A stretch of 64,000 bases of DNA from CAIPAT01 sp041665605 (GCA_041665605.1 JBAYIO010000016.1:1-64000); one strand, 5' to 3'; positions 27,851 to 37,526 are shown, counted from the first letter of the stretch. The notes: generated by a model from the sequence alone, not told the origin. Translations and numbers: made by a program.

Positions 27851-29853
27851 TTTTTATCCTCTTTGCGGGCGATATCATTCAGCATCCTGCCTGCTGAAAC
27901 GGCTTCATGTGAGCGCGGCGCTTCAGTCAGAATGTTATTCAGATATTCCCTTGCTTTACGGTATTGAAATGACTTGCAGTAATATTCCGCCAGATCCAAA
28001 TTTGCCGCGGCGGCAGTCGACGCGGCTGGATTCAGCTTGAGTACGGTCTCGTAGCATATGGCGGCGCGGCGCGGCATTCCCAGATTTTCAAGTGTTTTGG
28101 CTTTCATTAAAATCAATTCCGGATTCAGCCGGGATTCCGGCTGCGAGGTCTCGATCTGTTCGATATAGGTCATGGCTTCATCATATTTTTTCATAATCAT
28201 ACAGTTTCTGATGCTTATAATCATACCGCTGATCATTATTTTCTGCTGGCGGTCCATCTTTTTGCTCATGGAGTTCAGCCGGTCATAAAGCGGGGAGGCT
28301 TCTTCGAGGCCCTTATTGAATAGTACGAGATCCGCCTGGAAAATATCGAACAACTGTTTTGATTCAATCGGAATATATTTGCGGTCAATCTCATTAAATT
28401 GCCTTTCCGCATCGGCATTGCGGCCCATGCAGTAGAAAAGCATCCTGGCGTATTCCAGTTTACTCAGAGCCAGGCATTTAGGATTTTTAATCTGAGCGAG
28501 AAATCTCCTGAATTCTTTTTCGGCTTCTTCATATTTCTCAATTTTTAACAGATCCTCCAATATAAGCCCCTGGAAATAATTCAAAACTACGTCCGGCGGA
28601 ATGAGATTATTTTTTTCCAGCACTCTGGAGTAAAATTCAACGGCCTGCTTTTTCATTTTAAACTGGAGTATGGCATTCGTGATAAAGGCATAACCTTCGC
28701 GCTGGATACCAATGGTTTTTTCCTGTTCCATAGCTTCTGAAACCATTTTCACCGTCTCGTCATCGGGAATTAGCTGCTGCTCGAAGCGGTATGTGACCTC
28801 AATTTGCTGGGCTGCGCGTCCATTGTCGGCTTCCAGTGCAGCCGGATATTTTCCCTGCACGAAATAATAATGAACACTGCGGTTATTCTGTGCCTGAGTA
28901 TTGTCCCCCCAATTCCATTTTGCCTGTCCGGATATATTTGCCGGTTTGCAGACGATGCGGTACATTTGAAGCTTCTCCAAATCCAGCATGGATTCATTCT
29001 CCCATGAGAAGTCCGGCAGCGGATGCCCCTGCATATCAAGGAGCGGCCCCTGGACTGCTTCCAGTACCGGAGTAAACATTTTATCCGGGATGATCGTCAT
29101 GTTTTTATCATTCGGCAGACTGTAGGCAGCTATGGCAAAACACGACCATTGACTGTTGGCATGGAGATATTCGAAACGGTGAATGCCTTTAATCAGTTTC
29201 ACTGTTCCTTTATACACGCCGTAAAGGCCTTCGCCCACCCAGTGCCTGCCCGGCCATGCGGCAATTATTTGATTGTCAATCAGCAGAAACGAGGCATCGG
29301 TCGATGCGGTGTAAAAAGTATAATTATCGTCATTGGGGATGTTGATAAAGCCTTTATAGATATGTATGGAATTCATGTTCTGCGAGTATGGATTCGTTCC
29401 GGAAAAGACTTTTTTAGTAAATCCTCCGGCTGAAGCTCCGCTTGCGTCCCACAGCTTTCTGAAATCTTCGATATTGTTTACTGCGGTATCAGTGCTGAAC
29501 CTTCTGACAAGATGCAGCAGTCCGGAAATTTGCTCTGCTGTTTTCCTATTCTCCGGTTCGCGAGAAAACTCAATACTCAGTTCTTCTCCGGGAGCTCCGT
29601 CAAAAAATACTGAAACCTGACTGCCCTGACGCATCAGAACAGTAATGCCGCGCTCCTGGCCGCCCGCATCAATCAATCTGGCGCTTTTTATTTCGTCCGG
29701 CATGAAGAAAATCAGTTTGGTGGAGCTTTGAGAGGTGTCACTCAGTACTCGCTTCCCCGCAATGGTTATTTCACGGTAAGAATCAGGAATTGATGTGGCG
29801 AAAGTTTGTGTCAGTACTGCTATTAAGCAAAAAATTAAAATAATATATTTCAT
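27847..29853 (-). CDS. Secreted PA14-like and TPR protein, first gene of the MoxR/VWA operon
   Basis: A 668-residue protein with a signal peptide (MKYIILIFCLIAVLTQTFA). The first 300 residues are beta-rich. They include a PA14-like segment with IYKGFINIPNDDNYTFYTAS and DASFLLIDNQIIAAWPGRHW, then a PKD-like stretch around ISGQAKWNWGDN. The C-terminal 300 residues form TPR-like helical pairs (AAICYETVLKLNPAAST; KAREYLNNILTEAPRSHEA). Known: PA14 domains bind carbohydrate, and TPRs mediate protein contacts. As the promoter-proximal gene it may be an outer scaffold for the system. No strong ribosome site is visible. Confidence 0.75.
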   Translation of the reverse strand: MKYIILIFCLIAVLTQTFATSIPDSYREITIAGKRVLSDTSQSSTKLIFFMPDEIKSARLIDAGGQERGITVLMRQGSQVSVFFDGAPGEELSIEFSREPENRKTAEQISGLLHLVRRFSTDTAVNNIEDFRKLWDASGASAGGFTKKVFSGTNPYSQNMNSIHIYKGFINIPNDDNYTFYTASTDASFLLIDNQIIAAWPGRHWVGEGLYGVYKGTVKLIKGIHRFEYLHANSQWSCFAIAAYSLPNDKNMTIIPDKMFTPVLEAVQGPLLDMQGHPLPDFSWENESMLDLEKLQMYRIVCKPANISGQAKWNWGDNTQAQNNRSVHYYFVQGKYPAALEADNGRAAQQIEVTYRFEQQLIPDDETVKMVSEAMEQEKTIGIQREGYAFITNAILQFKMKKQAVEFYSRVLEKNNLIPPDVVLNYFQGLILEDLLKIEKYEEAEKEFRRFLAQIKNPKCLALSKLEYARMLFYCMGRNADAERQFNEIDRKYIPIESKQLFDIFQADLVLFNKGLEEASPLYDRLNSMSKKMDRQQKIMISGMIISIRNCMIMKKYDEAMTYIEQIETSQPESRLNPELILMKAKTLENLGMPRRAAICYETVLKLNPAASTAAAANLDLAEYYCKSFQYRKAREYLNNILTEAPRSHEAVSAGRMLNDIARKEDKK

Positions 29854-29987
29854 ATATTAAACGTAATCCTGAGATTTTATTTACGATTAATATAACGTAA
29901 GTATAAGAATAATATTATCACGAAATCTCATATCACAAAGTTTTTTTGACAATTCTCTGATAAAAGCCTTTATTTTAACCGCGTTTA

Positions 29988-30980
29988 TCAGGGAAACAGC
30001 CGTTTTACGACATCCACCGGGGTGACGATGCCTATCGGGGTGTTGCTGTCATTTCTGACGACTACCAGTTGGCATTGGGCGGATTGCGTACGGGTGAGAA
30101 CTTCATTGAGCTCACTGTGCGGACGGATTGTCGCTGGAATCCGGGAACAGGAGGTAACCGGTGTTTCATGCCATTTTGATTCATCCAGTTTAAAGATCGC
30201 GTCATAGATGCTGAAAATGCCGGTGTATTGCTGATTTACATCCGCAAGATTTTCATTTTTGATGGGCAGATGCGACAGCCGGTACTGACGGCAGAGTTCC
30301 ACTGCTTCGCTGACTGTGGCTCTGTCAGAAACTGTTTTGGCTTTATTTATCGGGACCATTATGCTGCCGACGCGCAGATTATAGAAGTCCAGGGAACGGT
30401 CAATGATTTCCGCGGCCTCGTTTTCAATTATTCCGGCACTTTCGCTGTCCCGCAGCAGAATGCGGAAGTCCTCCCGGAGGAGAAGTTTGGCGTTGTCCGC
30501 ACTTTTGGCCTGATTGGAGAAGGTATTGATGAACCATGCGGTGAATTTTGCCAGCAATATTGCCGGTACGTACAGGGTGAAGTAAAAAGCGTAGAATAGT
30601 CTGGCGAAGCGGACGCAGCGTTCTTCAGGAGCCTGCCGGAACCAGTCTTTCGGAACGATTTCAAATATCAGCAGGATGACGGACAGTAAGGAGGCGGTTA
30701 TGAACATCGTTGGCCAGTTGTCACGGAAACCCCATTGCAGCGCAATCTCTTTCGCCAGATTGGCGGCGATGCTGAGTGCGATATTGACTCCGATCAGGAT
30801 GGTTGCCAGCATCAGATGCGGACGCCCCAGGAAGAATTCAATAATCGCGGCACTGTGCAACCCTCGTCTTACAAGTGAGCGGATTCGCGGTTTCTGGGAG
30901 GATATCAGGCCGATTTCGCAACCGCAGAAAAATGAATGCATGAGTACCGCCAGGATCAGTCCGGAGAAAAGATAAATCAT
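29988..30980 (-). CDS. CorC/HlyC-type membrane protein with DUF21 and CBS domains
   Basis: A 330-residue protein. The N-terminal DUF21 (CNNM) domain has about four membrane segments, starting MIYLFSGLILAVLMHSFFCG and CEIGLISSQKPRIRSLVRRG. A CBS pair follows (VGSIMVPINKAKTVS, then GIFSIYDAIFKL). Known: CNNM/CorC proteins are linked to Mg or Co transport and were earlier called hemolysin-like. No CorC-HlyC C-terminal domain is visible in this copy. Its start overlaps the stop of the second paralogue by 4 bp (ATGA), so the pair is co-translated. Confidence 0.85.
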   Translation of the reverse strand: MIYLFSGLILAVLMHSFFCGCEIGLISSQKPRIRSLVRRGLHSAAIIEFFLGRPHLMLATILIGVNIALSIAANLAKEIALQWGFRDNWPTMFITASLLSVILLIFEIVPKDWFRQAPEERCVRFARLFYAFYFTLYVPAILLAKFTAWFINTFSNQAKSADNAKLLLREDFRILLRDSESAGIIENEAAEIIDRSLDFYNLRVGSIMVPINKAKTVSDRATVSEAVELCRQYRLSHLPIKNENLADVNQQYTGIFSIYDAIFKLDESKWHETPVTSCSRIPATIRPHSELNEVLTRTQSAQCQLVVVRNDSNTPIGIVTPVDVVKRLFP

Positions 30981-32248
30981 GATTTATCCTCCCGGGGCAG
31001 CAGTTCAACGCGCATGCGTTTGACGCAGTGATGCTCGACATTTTCTGCCAGCATTTTGATGCCGAATACGATTATTTCGTCGCCTGCCGCCGGAATCCTC
31101 CCGATAACTTCGCAGAACAGTCCGTTCAGCGTATTGGACTCGAATTCATCGGGGATATCGACCTTGAACACTTCTTCAAAGGTGTACAGCGGCATCATGC
31201 CGTCAATGATCCATGTCTGTTCGTGCAATTGCTGTATGTCAAAGTCCGGTGTTTTGTACGGCCCGTTGATATTTCCGACCATTACGCTGTATATGTCTTT
31301 AGAGGTTATCATTCCGGAAACCCGTCCATATTCGTCAACCGTAAGCGCGGCGGGGATCTTTCTGCGGCGCATGGAGGTCAAAGCCAGAGTCAGCGAAGTA
31401 TTGTCAGGAATGGAGATGGCGGAAAATACGCCGCTGCTGTGCGCCCATTGGCGGCGCTCCTCCTCCGGCAGAAGGAAAAATCCTCTGGCGGATAAAAAAT
31501 GTTCAGTATCGTCAATATCCTGCTTTACAATCGGAAAGAACTCGCGCTTTTCGCGGCGGATGATCTTAACCACTTCTTCCGGGGAAAGCTCGCGCGGGAT
31601 GGTGCAGGTTTCGATTCTGCCGGTCATTACTTCGGCAACCAGCTTCTCGCGCAATTCCAGCGCGGTATTCAGCAACTGCATTTCCGCTCTTGAAAATGCC
31701 CCGGAAGTGCCGGCCATTTCCAGATAGGATGAATATTCCTCGGCCGTAAGCGGCACTATTTTCCTTCTGCCGATCAAGTCGAGAATAAAAGAAGATATCT
31801 TTTCCACTAGCAGCACCACCGGACTGAGCAGGCGTTTGATTAAAAGTACGGGCAGAGCCACCTTGTCCGATACTTTGTCGGCGTTGATCAAGGCGATGGT
31901 TTTCGGGATGACCTCGCCTAAAACCAGGAGTATAACCACGGTTATGAAAATTGAGAGTACTCGCGTAATCCATGTGCCGAGATTGGCGGCGGCCATGATA
32001 TGTTCGTTGACGATGGCGATGCCGGTGTTGACAAACATGTTGGCCAGTATCAGCGCAATCAGCGTGGTATGATATGAATCAAGGAGTTCAATGATTGTTT
32101 TACGGGTCCTCGACCTGTCTTTTCTGTAGTTTAACAGCCTGGCCCGGCTGAGCGAAAACAGGGCAGTTTCCGAGCATGAGAAGAACGCCGAAAACAAAAT
32201 CAGCGCGATCAGGATAATAATATTGATAAAAAGAGCGGTCTCCAGCAT
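30977..32248 (-). CDS. CorC/HlyC-type membrane protein with DUF21, CBS and C-terminal HlyC domain
   Basis: A 423-residue paralogue with the full architecture. DUF21 has about four membrane segments, including LFSAFFSCSETALFSLSRAR. CBS motifs follow (VAEVMTGRIETCTIP and ALTVDEYGRVSGMITSKD), then a C-terminal CorC_HlyC domain with GLFCEVIGRIPAAGDEIIV. Known: such proteins are linked to divalent-cation efflux or homeostasis. It is upstream of the shorter paralogue and coupled to it, suggesting a heteromeric complex, as in TerC/CNNM-type pairs. Confidence 0.88.
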   Translation of the reverse strand: MLETALFINIIILIALILFSAFFSCSETALFSLSRARLLNYRKDRSRTRKTIIELLDSYHTTLIALILANMFVNTGIAIVNEHIMAAANLGTWITRVLSIFITVVILLVLGEVIPKTIALINADKVSDKVALPVLLIKRLLSPVVLLVEKISSFILDLIGRRKIVPLTAEEYSSYLEMAGTSGAFSRAEMQLLNTALELREKLVAEVMTGRIETCTIPRELSPEEVVKIIRREKREFFPIVKQDIDDTEHFLSARGFFLLPEEERRQWAHSSGVFSAISIPDNTSLTLALTSMRRRKIPAALTVDEYGRVSGMITSKDIYSVMVGNINGPYKTPDFDIQQLHEQTWIIDGMMPLYTFEEVFKVDIPDEFESNTLNGLFCEVIGRIPAAGDEIIVFGIKMLAENVEHHCVKRMRVELLPREDKS

Positions 32249-32312
32249 CTCCGCAAACTCCTCTATTCAGATGGAAACCAATATTCCGCCAGGCGGGAAT
32301 TAACGGTTTTTT

Positions 32313-33944
32313 TCATGGCTGTTCTGCTGGCGGAGCTGAACTACTGCCTGATTTGGCTGGCATCTTGTCTTTTGAGTCATCATCGGAGACATCATCAGAC
32401 GGCACATAGTCAGGTGCGGTTTTATCCGGAATAAACAGGAAAATACCGGTCTGTTCATAAAACGGCGTCAATATCTGCTTGAAGTGCGGAGATTTGATGA
32501 TTTGCAGATAAATGGGGGAGTCTTCTTTCTCAACAACGGCAATATCAACATTTTGTGCTTGCAGTACTTCGAGCGGCGGCAGTTCCTGGCCTTTTTTCCC
32601 GGTTGATTTTGCCCATTCCGCGTTTGCCCAGAATGCATATTGCGGTTTGTCGGATAGAATGACGATTTTTCTTGCAATATCATTCTTGCCGGTTTCCTGA
32701 AGCAGGCTGGATTCTTTTGTCATTATCCATTTGCCGACTTTTGATCTTTCATTTTGTTTCAGGTTGAAAACATTATTTGAGCCGATGCAAACCTGTGCAC
32801 TCACCATGATTGTAAACGCGATTAAAGCGGCTTGACGCAAACCTTTTGAACAAAGGAAATCATAGACCGCCAGGCCGGCCGGCACTATAAACGGCATCAG
32901 CAGCATGGTATTGACGTTAAAAAATCTTTCGCTCATCAGAATCACAAAGAATATCAGCGCATTGCAGATGACAAAACTGAACAGTACCCAGTGTTCCAGG
33001 GAAATCTGATTCCTTTTCCTTAAAAGCAGGATGCCGGCGATTGCCAGCGCCAGGTACAGTTCATAACTGCCGCTGCAGAAACATTCCAGCAGTACGAGCA
33101 GTCTGGAAATAGCCACATGATGTTGTCTCGCGCCCGGTTCCGGCAGGGCAATGGCATCGTCACTTTGAATTACCGGCAAGCTGAAATCCATCAGTCCGGC
33201 GATAACGTCAGATTGTCTTGAATCAATCGCCGGAATACCTGTAAGACTGTGAACCTGATACATGCGCGGTGAAATGACAATTAATAAAAGGACCAGTACT
33301 ATCGCCAGTTTCTTCAACAGAGACAGCGTACTGGCTAAAAACGACACTGCGCCTCGGTTGCGGAAGTGCATTATAATGAACCAGCCCAGAAACAGCGGCA
33401 GATAAACAACTCCCTCGGCCCGAACCAGAGCCAGGCCGCCCAGACATAACGCCAGAAACAGCAATTTCACGGCGCTGTTCTTCCGGAAATAGCTTAACAG
33501 CAGCCAGATTGCGGTGATGAGGAAGAAATTTCTGCCGGCGTCAGGCAGCCCGGTGCAACTGAAACGGATAATTTTCGGCGCTGCCACATAAAGCAGACAG
33601 CCCAGCGCCGCATGTTCCGGTTTAAGATATAGTTTGAGTAAATGATACAATGGAAAAATCGCCAGAATATAAAACAGGCTCGAGACGATAATCAATGCAG
33701 TAAGGGTATTGATTCCGGCTATGCAGAGAATTCCCGCAAGCGAAGGAAGAAGCGGAGGCACATTTTCCGGAAAGGCGTTTTCCCAGTCACCGGCCCCGAA
33801 GGCACCGGCCATTGGCCCGTAAGACCCGGCAATGTCATTGAACACGTCCACACAAAAGAAGATATGAGCGAGAGAAATAAGGAATGCAATGCCTACGGAA
33901 ACCGCCAATATCTTGTTTTGAATCAAGTATTTTTTTATGTCCAT
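32313..33944 (-). CDS. Glycosyltransferase-39-like (ArnT-type) membrane protein
   Basis: A 543-residue protein with about ten to twelve membrane segments in the first 400 residues and a soluble C-terminal domain. The first lumenal loop has VFNDIAGSYGPMAG, where GT39-type enzymes place catalytic acidic residues. Arg/Glu-bearing LALVRAEGVVYLPLFLGWF follows, a pattern common in this fold. The C-terminus is Asp/Ser/Lys-rich (SDDVSDDDSKDKMPAKSG). Known: GT39 and ArnT enzymes transfer sugars from polyprenyl-phosphate donors to lipid or protein on the outer face of the inner membrane. A GGAGAG precedes ATG. Acceptor unknown. Confidence 0.75.
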   Translation of the reverse strand: MDIKKYLIQNKILAVSVGIAFLISLAHIFFCVDVFNDIAGSYGPMAGAFGAGDWENAFPENVPPLLPSLAGILCIAGINTLTALIIVSSLFYILAIFPLYHLLKLYLKPEHAALGCLLYVAAPKIIRFSCTGLPDAGRNFFLITAIWLLLSYFRKNSAVKLLFLALCLGGLALVRAEGVVYLPLFLGWFIIMHFRNRGAVSFLASTLSLLKKLAIVLVLLLIVISPRMYQVHSLTGIPAIDSRQSDVIAGLMDFSLPVIQSDDAIALPEPGARQHHVAISRLLVLLECFCSGSYELYLALAIAGILLLRKRNQISLEHWVLFSFVICNALIFFVILMSERFFNVNTMLLMPFIVPAGLAVYDFLCSKGLRQAALIAFTIMVSAQVCIGSNNVFNLKQNERSKVGKWIMTKESSLLQETGKNDIARKIVILSDKPQYAFWANAEWAKSTGKKGQELPPLEVLQAQNVDIAVVEKEDSPIYLQIIKSPHFKQILTPFYEQTGIFLFIPDKTAPDYVPSDDVSDDDSKDKMPAKSGSSSAPPAEQP

Positions 33945-34115
33945 CTTTCAGGCTCTCCATAAATGTTTAAAATAATATAGTATAATCTAACCTTAAAATT
34001 CTCTATTGCAATCTGAATCACCGCGCAGGTTTTTCAAAAACGGCATTTGAATTTTCCTTTAATTCATCTAGACTTATTTATGCTAATAATTTTATAATTA
34101 AAAAACGGGCGCAAA

Positions 34116-35255
34116 ATGGAATTCATAATAAAAGATATTGAAGACAATGAACACGGCCCTGTTGACCAGGACACGCTGAAGAAATGGATTGACGAGGACC
34201 GGGTTACTGGCGATACTCCGATAAGAAATTCTCTGCTGAGCAAGTGGAAGACTGTTGCGGAACTGGATTTTGTGGAGGAAAATCTCAACCAGCAGAGGAC
34301 GCGCCTTGAAGAAACAACAAGCCAGGCGGCAAAAACTCTTGGTTCGGTGAGTTCGATAAAATCAATTTTTAAGAAAGAGAAGAGGGAAAAGACTTCTTTC
34401 GCCTACCAGCATGCACCGGAGAATGCAATCGCGTCATCGCGCATCTGGGCGTTTGTTTTTGACATGGGATTCCTGACGGTTGTTTTGTTTCTGCCGCTTT
34501 TTGCCATTGCCAGTTTTTATGCCTATTCAGAGGCCGGCGATAAAACGGATAATTCCGTGTCGATTTTACCTCAGCAGTATGTCTTGGCTCCGCCGGAGGA
34601 AAAAGAAACTCCTGTTACTGAAGCGGTTCCTCAAGCGAAGAATGTTTCAGCTCCGCCGACAGCCGCGCCGCCTAAAGTCAAAACTATTGTAGTATCTCCA
34701 ACCGCTGATAAGAAACAGATTGCCGAGGTAGTGGAAAATGCTCCGGCTCCTGCGGCAGAAAAACCAGCCGAGGCGGAAGTCGTGAAACCGGTAAAAAAGA
34801 AACCGGTCCTCGATAATTTGAAAGCGGAGTCTCCGCCATGCACCAGGGCTTGTGAATCAGCCGGCTACATTCAAGGAGCGCTCTGGGTGGATATCAAGGG
34901 CGGTAAAACGTACATTTGCCTGAGCGGTGCGGAAAACGAGGCGCGCTGGATTCAGACTGTAACGCTCAAAAAGATTTACACTATTACCGCGGTGATGGCT
35001 CTTTGTATTGCCATGATTTATTACGGTGTGACGATGGGATATTTCGCCCAGACTTTCGGTATGTGGTTCTGGGGGATCTTTATTACTAAAAACGATATCA
35101 GTGAAGTCTATTTATATCGTGCTTTCCTGTTTACCGTCATGATGATGATACTTGGTGTCATTTCTCCGGTTTTTGTTTATATTTTCGGTCGCGCCCCGCA
35201 TGACTTGCTTTGCGGCGTGAGAGTTATCAATGTAGTCGGAAAAACTCAGATTTAA
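34116..35255 (+). CDS. GYF_2-domain and split RDD-domain membrane protein
   Basis: A 379-residue protein. Residues 1-52 match a GYF_2 domain (IIKDIEDNEHGPVDQDTLKK, then WKTVAELDFV). A basic linker leads to the first RDD helix (ASSRIWAFVFDMGFLTVVLF, residues 107-126). Here the RDD domain is interrupted. Residues 137-285 are a Pro/Ala/Lys-rich insert ending in a small Cys-containing module (PPCTRACESAGYIQGALWVD). The rest of the RDD follows: TMGYFAQTFGMWFWGIFI, then PHDLLCGVRVINVV. Known: RDD domains form membrane proteins of varied transport roles. The insert in the loop between the first two helices is unusual. A TATAAT at 34093-34098 may serve as the -10 box. Confidence 0.75.
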   Translation: MEFIIKDIEDNEHGPVDQDTLKKWIDEDRVTGDTPIRNSLLSKWKTVAELDFVEENLNQQRTRLEETTSQAAKTLGSVSSIKSIFKKEKREKTSFAYQHAPENAIASSRIWAFVFDMGFLTVVLFLPLFAIASFYAYSEAGDKTDNSVSILPQQYVLAPPEEKETPVTEAVPQAKNVSAPPTAAPPKVKTIVVSPTADKKQIAEVVENAPAPAAEKPAEAEVVKPVKKKPVLDNLKAESPPCTRACESAGYIQGALWVDIKGGKTYICLSGAENEARWIQTVTLKKIYTITAVMALCIAMIYYGVTMGYFAQTFGMWFWGIFITKNDISEVYLYRAFLFTVMMMILGVISPVFVYIFGRAPHDLLCGVRVINVVGKTQI

Positions 35256-35311
35256 CGCTTAATAACAGGCGGCCGAACTATGCTCTGGCGGCCGCCATTA
35301 TGAGGCCGGGC

Positions 35312-36130
35312 ATGGAATATACCGTAAGGATGATTGGCGGAAAAGCCGTTTACATCGTCGAAGAACATCATCAGGTACTGATCCCGTGGGGAATCGAACG
35401 GCGGAAGGCGGCACAGTCACCTGCATTGATAACTTTTGATTATCACACCGATACTCGTCCGGCGTTTCTTCACTATGCTTTTTCGGCTTCCGGGCAGGAT
35501 GAGCGGAAAGCTGCGATAATGCGCCGCGAAATGAGTTCCGCCGCCGCGTATGACGATCTTGCTGCGGCGGTAAAGAAATTAAGCAACGATGAGCATATTG
35601 ATTACGCCATGCAGGCAGGAATCATAAAAGCCGCGTTTGCCTTTTCGTTTGAAGGCAATACCACCTGGTCGGTACAGGAGAAGCAATACTGGGAGGATGA
35701 AAGTCCGCAGGGCGCAATGAGGCGCATGAAAGCTCCGCCGCCGTTGCCGCCATATACTTATGAAGAACCTGAAAGCATGATTTTCGTTATCCATACCGGC
35801 GGTTCCGGGATCAAAAGTGCGAACCGCATCCTGGAGTCTGAATTTCTGACGGACAAGTTTGCCGCGGCTGCGCCGATGGCGGCATGTGCGGGGATTAATG
35901 AGTTGCCGGAATATCCCTATATTCTGGATATTGATCTGGATTATTTTACGACAAAAAAATCAATCTGCCCGGATGATGCCTCATTTTTCCATATGCTGAT
36001 AAAAAAGGCGCAGTTCGTCAGTATCGCGAAAGAACCGGATTTTGTGATGCGGCATCGCATCGAAAATGACTTGGATTCCGATTATCTTCTGAAGCAGTTA
36101 ATGCAGCATATTGAGCAGGCTATGAGTTGA
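35312..36130 (+). CDS. UPF0489-family (peptide-arginase-like) protein
   Basis: A 272-residue cytoplasmic protein from ATG 35312, chosen because GAGG at 35302-35305 lies six nt upstream. The family blocks are the metal-binding DYHTD (residues 43-47) and DIDLDYF (206-212), arranged as in arginase-like folds. EEHHQVL (residues 17-23) completes the usual UPF0489 pattern. Known: UPF0489 includes peptide arginases that convert arginine to ornithine in ribosomally made peptides. No precursor peptide or other RiPP gene was recognised nearby, so the substrate may be different. It overlaps the convergent oxidoreductase by 11 bp. Confidence 0.75.
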   Translation: MEYTVRMIGGKAVYIVEEHHQVLIPWGIERRKAAQSPALITFDYHTDTRPAFLHYAFSASGQDERKAAIMRREMSSAAAYDDLAAAVKKLSNDEHIDYAMQAGIIKAAFAFSFEGNTTWSVQEKQYWEDESPQGAMRRMKAPPPLPPYTYEEPESMIFVIHTGGSGIKSANRILESEFLTDKFAAAAPMAACAGINELPEYPYILDIDLDYFTTKKSICPDDASFFHMLIKKAQFVSIAKEPDFVMRHRIENDLDSDYLLKQLMQHIEQAMS

Positions 36131-37526
36131 GGTATTTGTCAATGTTGTGTGCCGTGATCACTCCGTAGTTGGCCGCTCCGAGCCAGCCGGACATGATGAT
36201 GCCGACCGATCCGGCATGGAACGCGCCGCCGATTTCCTCAGACAATTTCATGCTGACTTCAAGCCCTTCAAATTTGGTGCCGAATGATGAACCGCCGCCA
36301 TGCAGCGTGTAACGCTGGAAAGTACGCGGAGTCGCGGCTTCGGTATAATCAATTTTTCCCCTGACGCCGGGAATATACTTGTCCAGAGAATCAAGCGTGG
36401 TTTCGATGAGTTTCTGCTTCTCCCGCAGATATTCCTCTTCCGGCATATCCGCCCAGTCTTCAAATCGTGCATTCATGGAAGCCACTACAGTATAATCGTT
36501 GCTGCCGGGCCGTATTTCGGGATAATAAACCGAGTATGTGCGGCTGGTAACATCCTTGCTGATCAGTTTTTCCGGCGAGAAGTCAGGGCAGGTGGAGGTA
36601 AAAAGCAGATCGCCGATGAAATCAATTTTTTCGCCCGGTTTCAGGCCGATGTAAACCTGGCAACTGCTGGTGTTCAATCTGACTTTGCGGACTTTGTCCA
36701 GATAATTTTGAGAGAAGTTACTGTCGCCGATATATTCATGGATAGTGTTTAAAATATTGCCGTTGGACAATACGGCGCGGCATTTGATTTCCCTGCCGTT
36801 TATCACCGCGCCGCAGACTTTGCCGTCTTTCAGGTTGATTTTTTCCAGTTTGGCGCGATTTATGAGGTGGGCGCCGTTTTTCTCCAGTTCATCCGCCATC
36901 ATTTGCAGCATCAGATCGGTGCCGCCGGTAAAAGTATAAACGCCCTGGCTCATAAAATTGCTGAAGACGATGCCGTAAGTGATCGCCGGCTCGTCCAGCG
37001 TGGAGCCGTTGGCGTAAGTTATCGGCTCCATCAGCAGCCGGACGACATCATTTCTGCCGGGGAAGTATTTTTCGAACAGTTCGCGGTTGGTCATATTATT
37101 TTCGTCATAGAAATTCATGCCGGCAAGTTCCTTGTAGAAAGCCTGCACGGTTTCCAGTTTCAAGCCGAAGACGCTGACCAGTTTCCGGGTGAAATCGGAT
37201 TCGGTGAAATCGGTTTCCAGACTGAATTGCGGGTTGTCGAAACGGATGCTTTTTACCGGCGCGATGCGTTCCGCCATTTCTTTTGACCAGTATTTCCGGA
37301 GCGTCTTCTTCATGCCGACGGGAAAGCCATGCAGCGCCACGTCAAAAATATGCTGCTTGCGGCGGAAATAAGTGGCCAGGCCGCCGAGTTGAAAATGCTG
37401 TTCCGCCAGCAGAACTTTATAGCCGTTCCGCGCCAGAATATTGGCTCCGGTCAGGCCGCCAAGGCCGCCTCCGGCGACAATAATATCATAACTGTCCGCG
37501 ATTTCATTGATGCGTTTTATAGCCAC
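36120..37526 (-). CDS. FAD-dependent oxidoreductase (phytoene-desaturase/carotenoid-isomerase-like)
   Basis: A 468-residue protein starting at GTG 37526. The N-terminal FAD-binding fold has DIIVAGGGLGGLTGANILAR (dinucleotide GxGxxG) and an acidic LLAEQHFQLGG. The C-terminal end shows the second FAD-contact block with GSVGIIMSGWLGAANYGV. Known: relatives desaturate or isomerise carotenoids or act on retinol. No carotenoid biosynthesis genes are adjacent, so the substrate is unknown. A GGGGG stretch lies just before the start. It is convergent with the UPF0489 gene and divergent from tatD. Confidence 0.8.
   Translation of the reverse strand: MAIKRINEIADSYDIIVAGGGLGGLTGANILARNGYKVLLAEQHFQLGGLATYFRRKQHIFDVALHGFPVGMKKTLRKYWSKEMAERIAPVKSIRFDNPQFSLETDFTESDFTRKLVSVFGLKLETVQAFYKELAGMNFYDENNMTNRELFEKYFPGRNDVVRLLMEPITYANGSTLDEPAITYGIVFSNFMSQGVYTFTGGTDLMLQMMADELEKNGAHLINRAKLEKINLKDGKVCGAVINGREIKCRAVLSNGNILNTIHEYIGDSNFSQNYLDKVRKVRLNTSSCQVYIGLKPGEKIDFIGDLLFTSTCPDFSPEKLISKDVTSRTYSVYYPEIRPGSNDYTVVASMNARFEDWADMPEEEYLREKQKLIETTLDSLDKYIPGVRGKIDYTEAATPRTFQRYTLHGGGSSFGTKFEGLEVSMKLSEEIGGAFHAGSVGIIMSGWLGAANYGVITAHNIDKYLNS

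Noticed and set aside
29930..29995. Terminator after the CorC-type gene
   Set aside because: CTGATAAA/TTTATCAG pairs only across a long loop and no T run follows on the minus strand.
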